Assembly: GCA_016287995.1 (NCBI GenBank)
Contig: JAEEXW010000130.1
Location: forward strand, 1 to 7,475
Length of the DNA stretch: 7,475 nucleotides
From: Bacteroidales bacterium
GTDB taxonomy: Bacteria; Bacteroidota; Bacteroidia; Bacteroidales; UBA3824
Direction: 5' to 3'
Shown: positions 1 to 6,614 of the stretch, piece by piece
How the letters are laid out: every line of letters starts with the position of its first letter
How positions within the stretch are numbered: the stretch's first letter is position 1
Position numbers and translations under genes: made by a program
The notes under the pieces: generated by a model
Told to the model about the DNA's origin: nothing
What the model saw: only the letters and a program-made list of their open reading frames with translations
Databases searched by the model: none

Positions 1-48
1 TTTTTTCTGCGTAAAAAAATTTTTTTCTTTCTTTTTTAAAAAAATTTA
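1..48. other. A/T-tract leader region upstream of the first operon
   Basis: This short gene-free stretch is almost entirely A and T. It includes a perfect A7T7 palindrome (13-26) and a T6A7 run (32-44). No coding sequence was recognised. It may be the tail of an upstream terminator or a bent, UP-like promoter region; the window edge prevents a decision. Confidence 0.4.
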
Positions 49-56
49 TAACTTTG
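49..56 (+). promoter_or_regulatory. Bacteroidota-type -7 promoter element (TAnnTTTG)
   Basis: The bases TAACTTTG match the Bacteroidota housekeeping promoter -7 consensus TAnnTTTG exactly. About 17-21 bases upstream the sequence is pyrimidine-rich with TTTC in place of the usual -33 TTTG (for example 28-31), so the -33 box is only a near match. Transcription would begin around 62-64, giving a leader of about 20 bases before the ATG at 81. The element lies inside an A/T-tract region (13-47) that could act as an UP-like or bent upstream element. It may drive all four plus-strand genes, because no other convincing promoter was seen before the terminator at 5061-5096. Confidence 0.6.
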
Positions 57-80
57 AATTTTAAAACTAATTTAAAAAGC

Positions 81-2306
81 ATGAAAGGAAAATACGTCCG
101 CGGAATGACACTCGGAAAAAAAGGCAACGCGAATGAAAATCCTGTCTTCTCCTCCCCTCTTTCGGAGGAAAACAGCGGCTTTCTAAAACGTTATTTGCCT
201 ATAATACTGATAATTATCGTTACGGCTTTCGTCTACTCGTTCTCTTTGGGAAACGAAGCCACCAACTGGGACGACGATAAATACATTGGCGAGAATCCGC
301 TTTTAAAAACTTTTGACAAAGAAACCGTTTCAAGAATGTTTTTCTCCGACGATCCCGGCGAAAAATATTTTATGGGTAACTATCACCCGCTCACCATGTT
401 GACGCTGAACATGAACTACCAAATCGCGGATCTCGGTGCTAACGGCAAGGTTCTCCCCTACACCTTCATTATGATTAATATCGCATTGCATTTAATGTCG
501 GTGTTTTTGGTGTATCTCATTTTCAGTCAACTATTTACGAAACGCCTCTACCCTATCGTAATCGCGTTACTATTCGGTATTCATACGCTGCACGTAGAAA
601 GCGTTACGTGGATTGCGGAAAGAAAAGACGTTCTTTATACAATGTTTTACTTTTTGTCGCTATATTGCTACATTCTCTACAAAAAACGACAAAAAGTAAC
701 GTTTTATATACTTTCGCTTATCATCTTCATTATCAGCGCGTTATCTAAGGGTCAAGCAGTGTCCTTGACCGTAACTCTCTTTCTGATAGATTATTTCTTA
801 ACGGAAGAGTATTTAAACTGGAAAACGCACCTGAATAAGATTCCATTTTTGATAATCTCTATGGTTTTCGGTCTTATTTCTGTAAAAGCGCAGGCAGTTT
901 CAACCGCACTCGCCGAAACCGACCAATATGAAGTGTATCAGAGGATTGCGTTTGGTAGCAATGGCTTTTTACAGTACATTTTGAGGTTTATTCTTCCTGT
1001 AAAACTCGCCTGCCTCTACCCCTACCCCGACATTCTCAACCGTACAGTTCCTGTTATATATTGGCTTACGGTGCCGGTGTTTATCGCAGTGATTCTCTTG
1101 AATTTCTTTACGTACAAAAAAGATAAAATCTTTACATTCGGATTGCTGTTTTTTATAGCAAATATCGCTCTGTTATTGCAGTTTATTCCGGTAGGTAGCG
1201 CAATGTATGCTGATAGGTATTCTTACATTCCGAGTGTCGGATTGTCAATTTTGTTAGCGTATGTTATTGATTTACTGATAACTAAGTATAAAGACAACAA
1301 AGCAATTCTCTATGGAGTTTTTGCCGTTTACGCGGTTATGCTCTGCATTATGACTATAAACCGCGAAAAAGTATGGCAAAACAGCCGTACACTATGGTCT
1401 GACTGCGTTGAGAAGTACCCAGAAGCGGTTATAGGCTGGAATAATCTCGGCAGTTATATCAACATGATGGCTGACTCAACTCTCAAAAAGAAAGACGATA
1501 GCGAATATCTTAAAAATAAAAAACTTGCAATTGATTGTTTCACGCAAGGAATTAAAAATAAACCCGATTATACGCACGCATTTTACAATAGGGGATTGGC
1601 TGAAAACGATGTTTTTGAATTAACATCAGATACGCTTTACGAAAAGTCTGCTTTAAACGACTTTTCTAAGGCTCTGACATACGATTTGAACTTCGCGCCG
1701 GCGTTCCAGAGTAGGGCAGCGATTTACGATTTGTTTTCCGAAAGGTTCACTAACATTAACAAAGATTCATGTACGTTTTACTTTGCGTTAGCACTAAGCG
1801 ACTTCAACCGTGCGTTGGAATTAAATCCGAATCTCTATGACGTTTACGTAAATAGGGGAGTGGCTTACGGAAAATACGGAGATTTCAACCGCTCAATTGA
1901 AGATTTCAACACGTATTTGGAAAAATTTCCACAAAACGCTTCGGCTTATTCAAATAGGGGACTTGCTTATAACGGTCTCAAACAGTATGATTTAGCATTG
2001 CAAGATTTCGCTAAATCCGTAGAGTTGGATTCTTTGAACGAGGGAGCGTATTTCAACCGCGCAATCACTTACCGCACGTTAGGTGAAAACGACCAGAAGA
2101 AACGCAAAGATTACATAAATTTAGCAAAAGAAGATATTTCAAAGTGCATTCAGATAAATCCGAAAAACGGTTATTACTATTATCTGAGAGGCATTTACGC
2201 GATTAACACCGACGACAGGGAAGGGGCGTGCGAGGATTTTCATGCCGCTGTTGAGAAAAACTATCCCAACGCGCAAAATTTAGTTAACCAATTTTGCAAC
2301 AAATAA
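81..2306 (+). CDS. TMTC-like GT-C family membrane protein with C-terminal TPR repeats
   Basis: Predicted 741-residue inner-membrane protein. Residues 1-36 are basic and probably cytoplasmic. About 11 hydrophobic segments follow between residues 38 and 426. The first outer loop carries WDDD (63-66), followed by a conserved HPLT (102-105). Later come HVESVTWIAERKD (171-183), SKGQAV (222-227) and YADRYSYIPSVG (376-387). This set is the hallmark of bacterial relatives of TMTC O-mannosyltransferases, which are GT-C enzymes using lipid-linked sugars; the acidic first-loop motif is the expected catalytic site. Residues about 450-741 form roughly seven TPRs with repeated NRG(L/V)AY helix starts, several with long loops between the helices. 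The ATG at 81 is preferred over an in-frame TTG at 54 because that TTG overlaps the promoter. Glycosyl transfer is inferred; donor and acceptor are unknown. It could instead be a TPR scaffold that has lost activity. The next gene begins 27 bases downstream. Confidence 0.8.
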   Translation: MKGKYVRGMTLGKKGNANENPVFSSPLSEENSGFLKRYLPIILIIIVTAFVYSFSLGNEATNWDDDKYIGENPLLKTFDKETVSRMFFSDDPGEKYFMGNYHPLTMLTLNMNYQIADLGANGKVLPYTFIMINIALHLMSVFLVYLIFSQLFTKRLYPIVIALLFGIHTLHVESVTWIAERKDVLYTMFYFLSLYCYILYKKRQKVTFYILSLIIFIISALSKGQAVSLTVTLFLIDYFLTEEYLNWKTHLNKIPFLIISMVFGLISVKAQAVSTALAETDQYEVYQRIAFGSNGFLQYILRFILPVKLACLYPYPDILNRTVPVIYWLTVPVFIAVILLNFFTYKKDKIFTFGLLFFIANIALLLQFIPVGSAMYADRYSYIPSVGLSILLAYVIDLLITKYKDNKAILYGVFAVYAVMLCIMTINREKVWQNSRTLWSDCVEKYPEAVIGWNNLGSYINMMADSTLKKKDDSEYLKNKKLAIDCFTQGIKNKPDYTHAFYNRGLAENDVFELTSDTLYEKSALNDFSKALTYDLNFAPAFQSRAAIYDLFSERFTNINKDSCTFYFALALSDFNRALELNPNLYDVYVNRGVAYGKYGDFNRSIEDFNTYLEKFPQNASAYSNRGLAYNGLKQYDLALQDFAKSVELDSLNEGAYFNRAITYRTLGENDQKKRKDYINLAKEDISKCIQINPKNGYYYYLRGIYAINTDDREGACEDFHAAVEKNYPNAQNLVNQFCNK

Positions 2307-2333
2307 CGGTGTTTTTTCGTATAATAAAAAAAG

Positions 2334-3272
2334 ATGGAGTTTAGGCGCGTCATATTATTGAATGTTTTTATCTTTCTGATTGTCAACATGTTGGAGGCTC
2401 AGGAAGATACGTTTAACCGTGTCAATAAGGATATGAAGAAAACCGGGCTGTGGATTTATTACTACGATACGCTCCATTTGGTGAAATTTTCGGAAGGCGA
2501 ATACGTTGACGGTCAAAAGCAGGGCTGCTGGACAGAATATTACAGAAACGGCAACAAGAAAAGCGAAATCACGTATCTGAACAACGTTCCCTCCGGACTC
2601 GCCAAACTCTATTACGAAAACGGAAACCCTTCTGAACAAGGCACTTGGAACAGTTTCGGTTGGGTAGGGGAGTACAAGATGTTTTACCGCAGCGGCAGAA
2701 TAGCCCGCGAACTAAACTACGACGAAAACACGCTCCGCTCCGGCATGCAGAAATACTATTCTGAGTCAGGACACGTTACAATGGCAGGCTATTGGGAAAA
2801 CGGCATGGCGAAGGGACTCGTTACGGAATATTACGACAGCGGAAGGCTCAGGGCTGAAAGTCAGTGGATGGCGGGACGGCTGAGCGGAATCACGAAAGAA
2901 TATTACGAGACGGGAAGCCTTAAAGCCGAAATCGTTTACAACAACGGCGTTTACGATGTTGCCGCCTCGCGGACTTTCAAAAACCGTCAGGACGGTCATA
3001 ATATTGCCGCTGTTGACAAACCCGCTGACAAACCGTCAGTTACAAAACCTGAACAGCCGAAAGAAGATAAAGAATCTCCCTCGTATGCAGTTTTCCGCGG
3101 GACGGGTTACCACAAAATGTATGACCCCGACACAAAACGCATAGAAAAGGAAGGTAATTTTATTGACGGCGTTCTTGATGAAGGAAAACGTTATTATTAC
3201 AACTCAAAAGGCGAACTGATAAAGACCGCCATTTACGAACACGGAAAAATTGTTAAAATAATAGACAAATGA
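2334..3272 (+). CDS. Secreted MORN_2 (YwqK-like) repeat protein, 312 residues
   Basis: The protein begins with a type I signal peptide (RR at 4-5, hydrophobic 6-19) with likely cleavage after Ala22, leaving Gln23 at +1. No lipobox cysteine is present. The mature part has seven MORN_2 units starting at Gly38, 64, 88, 112, 137, 161 and 185, spaced 24-26 residues, with the pattern G-x-W/x-x-x-YY-x-x-G. A Lys/Pro-rich linker (about 228-249) separates them from a C-terminal pair of units (about 254-312). MORN_2 proteins are beta-rich repeat proteins; many are annotated as YwqK-family antitoxins, but no toxin gene is adjacent and this one is exported, so that name is not supported. A structural, binding or envelope role is the most that can be inferred. 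Its TGA stop overlaps the cysS start as ATGA, suggesting translational coupling. The start is preceded by an A-rich stretch, not a Shine-Dalgarno site. Confidence 0.85.
   Translation: MEFRRVILLNVFIFLIVNMLEAQEDTFNRVNKDMKKTGLWIYYYDTLHLVKFSEGEYVDGQKQGCWTEYYRNGNKKSEITYLNNVPSGLAKLYYENGNPSEQGTWNSFGWVGEYKMFYRSGRIARELNYDENTLRSGMQKYYSESGHVTMAGYWENGMAKGLVTEYYDSGRLRAESQWMAGRLSGITKEYYETGSLKAEIVYNNGVYDVAASRTFKNRQDGHNIAAVDKPADKPSVTKPEQPKEDKESPSYAVFRGTGYHKMYDPDTKRIEKEGNFIDGVLDEGKRYYYNSKGELIKTAIYEHGKIVKIIDK
3012..3035 (+). repeat. Two tandem 12-base units in the MORN linker
   Basis: GTTGACAAACCC is followed directly by GCTGACAAACCG, ten of twelve bases identical. The pair encodes VDKPADKP inside the Lys/Pro-rich linker, and a weaker relative (TACAAAACC) follows at 3041-3049. 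The unit is in frame and looks like a slippage duplication that lengthens a flexible spacer. Confidence 0.6.
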
Positions 3273-4732
3273 GTAACTTGTTAATTTACAATTCGTTAAG
3301 CAGGACGACACAGAAGTTTGAACCGATAAATCCGCCGTATGTGGGAATGTACGTCTGCGGACCTACGGTTTACGGTCCCGCTCACCTCGGACATGCACGT
3401 CCGGCTGTAACTTTTGACTTGATTTTCAGATACTTGCGTTATCTTGGATATAAAGTTCGTTATGTGAGAAACATAACCGATGTGGGTCATTTGGAGCATG
3501 ATGCTGACGAAGGCGACGACAAAATCGCAAAAAAAGCCAAACTCGAAAATCTCGAACCTATGGAAGTCGTTCAGACTTACACCGAGGATTATCACAAAAA
3601 CATGAGGCTTCTGAACTGTCTGCCGCCCTCAATCGAGCCGCACGCATCGGGACATATCATTGAGCAGCAGCAACTTATCGACAAGATTCTCGCCAACGGT
3701 TACGCTTACGAGTCCAACGGTTCTGTATATTTCGACATAAAGAAATACGCCGAGAAATACCGTTACGGCAAACTTTCAGGCAGAAACGTTGAAGACCTTT
3801 TGGAGAAGACCCGCACGCTTGACGGTCAGGACGAAAAACGCAACCAGTGCGATTTCGCGCTTTGGAAAAAGGCTTCACCGGCACACATCATGCACTGGCC
3901 GAGCAAATGGAGTGAAGGTTTTCCGGGCTGGCATCTCGAATGTACTGCCATGAGTACCAAGTATTTAGGCGAATTTTTCGATATTCACGGCGGCGGCATG
4001 GACTTGCAGTTTCCGCATCACGAATGTGAAATCGCGCAAGCCGTAGGAGCGATGGGACACGACAGCGTAAAATACTGGGTTCACAACAACATGATAACCA
4101 TCAACGGCAAAAAAATGGGTAAGTCCTTGGGCAACGCTATGACTTTGGAACAATTTTTCGCCGGTCAGCACGAACTTCTTGAACAGCCCTACACGCCTAT
4201 GACGGTGAGATTCTTTATCCTTCAAGCGCATTACCGCTCAACATTGGATTTCTCCAACGAGGCTTTGCAGGCGTCGGAAAAAGGTCTTGAAAAACTTCTT
4301 TCCGCCGTAAAATCGCTTGATTCTTTATCAGCAGGCAAGAGTTCGTCATTCTCCGTGTCAGAATTGAAAGAAAAATGTTTTGACGCCCTTAACGATGATT
4401 TTAACACGCCGGTAATGATTTCATACCTTTTTGAGGGTGTTAAACATATAAACCTCATAAAAGACGGCAAAGAAGGCCTTACTGAGGCTGACTTAAACGA
4501 CTTGAAAAAACTTTATCACGATTTGTGCTTTGAAATTCTCGGTTTGAAGGACGAAACTGCAAAATCCGACAACAGCGAAGTTATCGGCAATCTCGTTGAC
4601 ATGATTCAGCAGTTGAGAAAAACCGCGAAAGCGGACAAGAATTACGCTTTGTCTGACAAACTGCGCGACGATTTGAACAGGGCAGGGGTGAAGATCAAAG
4701 ACACGAAAGACGGATACGAGTGGAGTTTGTAA
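3269..4732 (+). CDS. cysS: Cysteinyl-tRNA synthetase
   Basis: Class I aminoacyl-tRNA synthetase that activates L-cysteine with ATP and charges tRNA-Cys in the cytoplasm. The 487-residue length is normal for Bacteroidota, slightly longer than the 461 residues of E. coli. The HIGH signature is HLGH (39-42) within CGPTVYGPAHLGHARP. The KMSKS loop is KMGKS (282-286), with Gly for the first Ser. The catalytic zinc ligands match the E. coli set in spacing: Cys30, Cys225, His250 and Glu254. Other family blocks are RNITDVGHLEHDADEG (67-82), FPGWHLECTAM (218-228) and FDIHGGGMDLQFPHHECE (237-254). The C-terminal region (about 310-487) is the helical tRNA-binding domain, ending in DGYEWSL. The ATG overlaps the upstream TGA stop (ATGA). 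No break or missing catalytic residue was seen. Confidence 0.98.
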   Translation: MSNLLIYNSLSRTTQKFEPINPPYVGMYVCGPTVYGPAHLGHARPAVTFDLIFRYLRYLGYKVRYVRNITDVGHLEHDADEGDDKIAKKAKLENLEPMEVVQTYTEDYHKNMRLLNCLPPSIEPHASGHIIEQQQLIDKILANGYAYESNGSVYFDIKKYAEKYRYGKLSGRNVEDLLEKTRTLDGQDEKRNQCDFALWKKASPAHIMHWPSKWSEGFPGWHLECTAMSTKYLGEFFDIHGGGMDLQFPHHECEIAQAVGAMGHDSVKYWVHNNMITINGKKMGKSLGNAMTLEQFFAGQHELLEQPYTPMTVRFFILQAHYRSTLDFSNEALQASEKGLEKLLSAVKSLDSLSAGKSSSFSVSELKEKCFDALNDDFNTPVMISYLFEGVKHINLIKDGKEGLTEADLNDLKKLYHDLCFEILGLKDETAKSDNSEVIGNLVDMIQQLRKTAKADKNYALSDKLRDDLNRAGVKIKDTKDGYEWSL

Positions 4733-4767
4733 AAAAAGAATGTCAAAACTTTAAAAATATAAAGACC

Positions 4768-5061
4768 ATGGAAGTAACAATAGACCACAAATATTCCGAG
4801 GCGGAAGCCCTCGCAAAGATGAAGTCTTTTTTGACCAAACTCAAAGAAGAACATCAGGACAAAGTCGGCGGAATCACGGAAAACTGGAACGGCAACGAAG
4901 GCGATTATTCATGCAATTTTAACGGCATGACACTTGCAGGCCACATTCAGGTAAAGGACGGCAAAGTCATAGTCAACGGCAAAGTGCCGTTTTTGCTGAA
5001 ACCTTTTGAGTCCCTGATTGAAAACACTATCAGAAACGAGGCAAACAAAGTTCTTAAATAA
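4768..5061 (+). CDS. Small PHA_gran_rgn-like protein (polyhydroxyalkanoic acid system family)
   Basis: The 97-residue protein fits the small family named after polyhydroxyalkanoate granule-associated gene regions. It has an N-terminal MEVTIDHKYS strand, a charged helix (about 10-30), a central beta region with the pattern GDYSCNFNG...GHIQVKDGKVIVNGKVP (45-74), and a C-terminal amphipathic helix FLLKPFESLIENTIRNEANK (75-94). The family name does not prove a PHA role; no PHA synthase, phasin or depolymerase gene is present here, and homologs occur in bacteria without PHA. A longer reading from an ATG at 4720 would add 16 residues and overlap the cysS end by 13 bases. The ATG at 4768 is preferred because the family match starts there. 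It lies 35 bases after cysS and ends directly at the terminator. Confidence 0.75.
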   Translation: MEVTIDHKYSEAEALAKMKSFLTKLKEEHQDKVGGITENWNGNEGDYSCNFNGMTLAGHIQVKDGKVIVNGKVPFLLKPFESLIENTIRNEANKVLK

Positions 5062-5096
5062 AAAAAATCCCCGCCTTTGAAGCGGGGATTTTTTTT
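5061..5096. terminator. Bidirectional intrinsic terminator between convergent operons
   Basis: The stem pairs ATCCCCGC (5067-5074) with GCGGGGAT (5082-5089) around a 7-base loop (5075-5081). An A-run (5061-5067) precedes it and a T-run (5089-5096) follows, so the A and T runs can extend the stem. On either strand the hairpin is followed by a U-tract. It occupies the entire 33-base space between the stop codons of the plus-strand small gene (5059-5061) and the minus-strand MORN gene (5095-5097). The T-run even supplies two bases of the latter stop codon. Confidence 0.95.
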
Positions 5097-6612
5097 ATTT
5101 CTTCGGCATTGCATTTCCGTCAACTTTTGCGATTTCGCCCTGAGAATATTCTATTTGCGTTTCCAAGAGTCCGTCTTCGTCATAAAAACTCCAAACGCCG
5201 TTTTCTTTTCCGGCGACATATTCGCCGTCGGTTTTTATTCTGCCGTTTTCGTAAAACTCGCGGTATCTGCCGTGAAGGTTTCCTTGCAGATACTTGGTTT
5301 CGATTTTTAGTTTTTTCGTTGATATAAAGTAGACTTTGTATTCGCCGTGAAGTTCGCCGTCAGAGTAATTCTCTATAACCAAAGCGTCGCCGACGTCGGT
5401 TTTCCAGCGTCCCTCTTTTGAGCCTTCAACAAAGGCTCCGCTCTGAATCGTGTCGCCAATAGGGGAGAGTTCATAACAAATACCGTCTTCCCTGCCTTTT
5501 ACAAAATTTTCTTCGCGGCGGAGTTTGCCGTCAGAATAATACCAAAGCCATTTGCCTTCGGGTTTGCCGTCCTTGTAAACGCCTTTCTGCTCCGTCTGAC
5601 CGCCCGGAAAACAAAACAGCCATTCGCCTTCACGTTTGCCGTTTTTGTAACTGCCTTTGCCTGAGACGTTTCCTAAGGAATCGTACAAAGTCCATTTGCC
5701 TTGTTCCCTGCCTTTGCCGTCAACGATTCCGTCAGCGATTTTTTTGCCTTCTTCACTGTAAGTTTCGGAAGATTTTATTTTGCCCTGCTCGTTGTAAACG
5801 CGGTGAACTCCCACAGGAAGTGAATCCTTATAACCGCCTGACTTTTTTAACGTTCCGTCCGAGTAAAATTCATTCTTCACTTTTACGGTTTCTTTGTTTG
5901 AAGCAAGCGCGTTTTTGTTTTCCTGCTGAATTTCGCCGTTGATGTAACGCACGATTGAGGTTTCCTTGCCTTTCTGGTCAAATTCGCGGTAATAACCGTT
6001 AAGTTTGTCATCTTTGTAGTAACATTCGGTTTTTACCTTTTTGTCGGGATAAAAAGTCTTGAAAACGCCCTGTTTCATTCCGCGCGAATCCACACGGTTT
6101 ATGTTGTTTTGGTCGATAAGAGAGCCGTTTTTGAAGGTCATAACTGCGACGATGTCTCCGTTTTTGTTGTAACGGTATCCTTCGCCCTGCTTTTTGTTGT
6201 CTTTATAAGGGATTTCTTCGCTCAAAACGCCTTTTTCGTAATAAAACGACATGCCTTCTTTTTTGTCGTCGCGGTACAACTCTTTGGATTTCAAAACGTT
6301 ATCGGTGTATGTTAACGTGTAACCGTTTTTTTTACCGTAATTATAGTTGATAACGTTTGTCGTGTCGCCTTTTTCGTCAAAAAACAGCCAAAGACTATCA
6401 AGTTGAAAATTTGTGCGCCGCCCCGCCGATTTTAAAACACCGTCCGGATAATACGTTTTCCAAAAGCCGTCGGGTTGACCATTTTTCAAAGTGCCTTCAC
6501 TCGAAATGCTGCCGTCAGGATAATAAAACTTGTTGTAACCGTTTGGGTTAACTTCCTGAGCCGCAGCGTTTACGGTTATAAAAAACGATAATATAACAAA
6601 GAATTTCTTCAT
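5095..6612 (-). CDS. Secreted MORN_2 (YwqK-like) repeat protein, 505 residues, about 18 units
   Basis: The chosen start gives MKKFFVILSFF... with a clear type I signal peptide and AAA|QE cleavage after Ala18 (Gln19 at +1). A longer start at 6645 would place 11 polar residues before the signal peptide and overlap nadA. The mature chain is nearly all MORN_2 units of 23-25 residues starting near residues 25, 49, 73, 97, 120, 143; 182, 206; 244, 268; 305, 329, 353, 377, 401, 423, 448 and 472, with the pattern G-x-W-x-x-Y-x-x-x-G. Three insertions of about 14 residues divide them into four blocks. No catalytic domain, membrane anchor or lipobox is visible, so release into the periplasm or beyond is inferred. 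It starts 2 bases after the nadA stop, with a GGAG at 11 bases upstream, and is probably cotranscribed with nadA. Function is unknown; binding or envelope roles are possible. Confidence 0.88.
   Translation of the reverse strand: MKKFFVILSFFITVNAAAQEVNPNGYNKFYYPDGSISSEGTLKNGQPDGFWKTYYPDGVLKSAGRRTNFQLDSLWLFFDEKGDTTNVINYNYGKKNGYTLTYTDNVLKSKELYRDDKKEGMSFYYEKGVLSEEIPYKDNKKQGEGYRYNKNGDIVAVMTFKNGSLIDQNNINRVDSRGMKQGVFKTFYPDKKVKTECYYKDDKLNGYYREFDQKGKETSIVRYINGEIQQENKNALASNKETVKVKNEFYSDGTLKKSGGYKDSLPVGVHRVYNEQGKIKSSETYSEEGKKIADGIVDGKGREQGKWTLYDSLGNVSGKGSYKNGKREGEWLFCFPGGQTEQKGVYKDGKPEGKWLWYYSDGKLRREENFVKGREDGICYELSPIGDTIQSGAFVEGSKEGRWKTDVGDALVIENYSDGELHGEYKVYFISTKKLKIETKYLQGNLHGRYREFYENGRIKTDGEYVAGKENGVWSFYDEDGLLETQIEYSQGEIAKVDGNAMPKK
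5547..5726 (-). repeat. 72-base DNA periodicity inside the long MORN gene
   Basis: Stretches beginning at 5547, 5619 and 5691 (plus-strand numbering) are spaced exactly 72 bases apart, equal to one 24-codon MORN unit. The windows at 5547-5582 and 5619-5654 agree at about 30 of 36 bases by eye. The third copy keeps mainly the first dozen bases and a downstream TTTGCCGTC. Similarity at the nucleotide level suggests these units arose by tandem duplication more recently than the others. Confidence 0.6.
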
Positions 6613-6614
6613 GG

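Noticed and set aside
2320..2325. TATAAT resembling an E. coli-type -10 box before the first MORN gene
   Set aside because: It lies only 8 bases from the ATG, has no convincing -35, and Bacteroidota housekeeping promoters use TAnnTTTG instead.
2312..2332. T-run and A-run that could pair as a terminator after the TPR gene
   Set aside because: The possible stem is A/T only, with no GC core, so stable termination is unlikely; the genes on either side appear cotranscribed.
2355..2999. Antisense open frames across the first MORN gene
   Set aside because: Their proteins lack recognisable motifs, and the opposite strand has clear family repeats; they follow from the repeat composition.
2334..3272. 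YwqK-type toxin-antitoxin pair
   Set aside because: The usual automatic name for this family suggests an antitoxin, but the protein has a signal peptide and no toxin-like gene lies beside it; the same holds for the second MORN protein.
4720..4767. Longer start for the small PHA_gran_rgn-like gene
   Set aside because: The added 16 residues overlap the cysS coding end and show no family similarity; the family match begins at the ATG at 4768.
5077..5327. Plus-strand open frames over the terminator and the end of the long MORN gene
   Set aside because: They start in or just after the terminator, run antisense to clear MORN units and show no family features.
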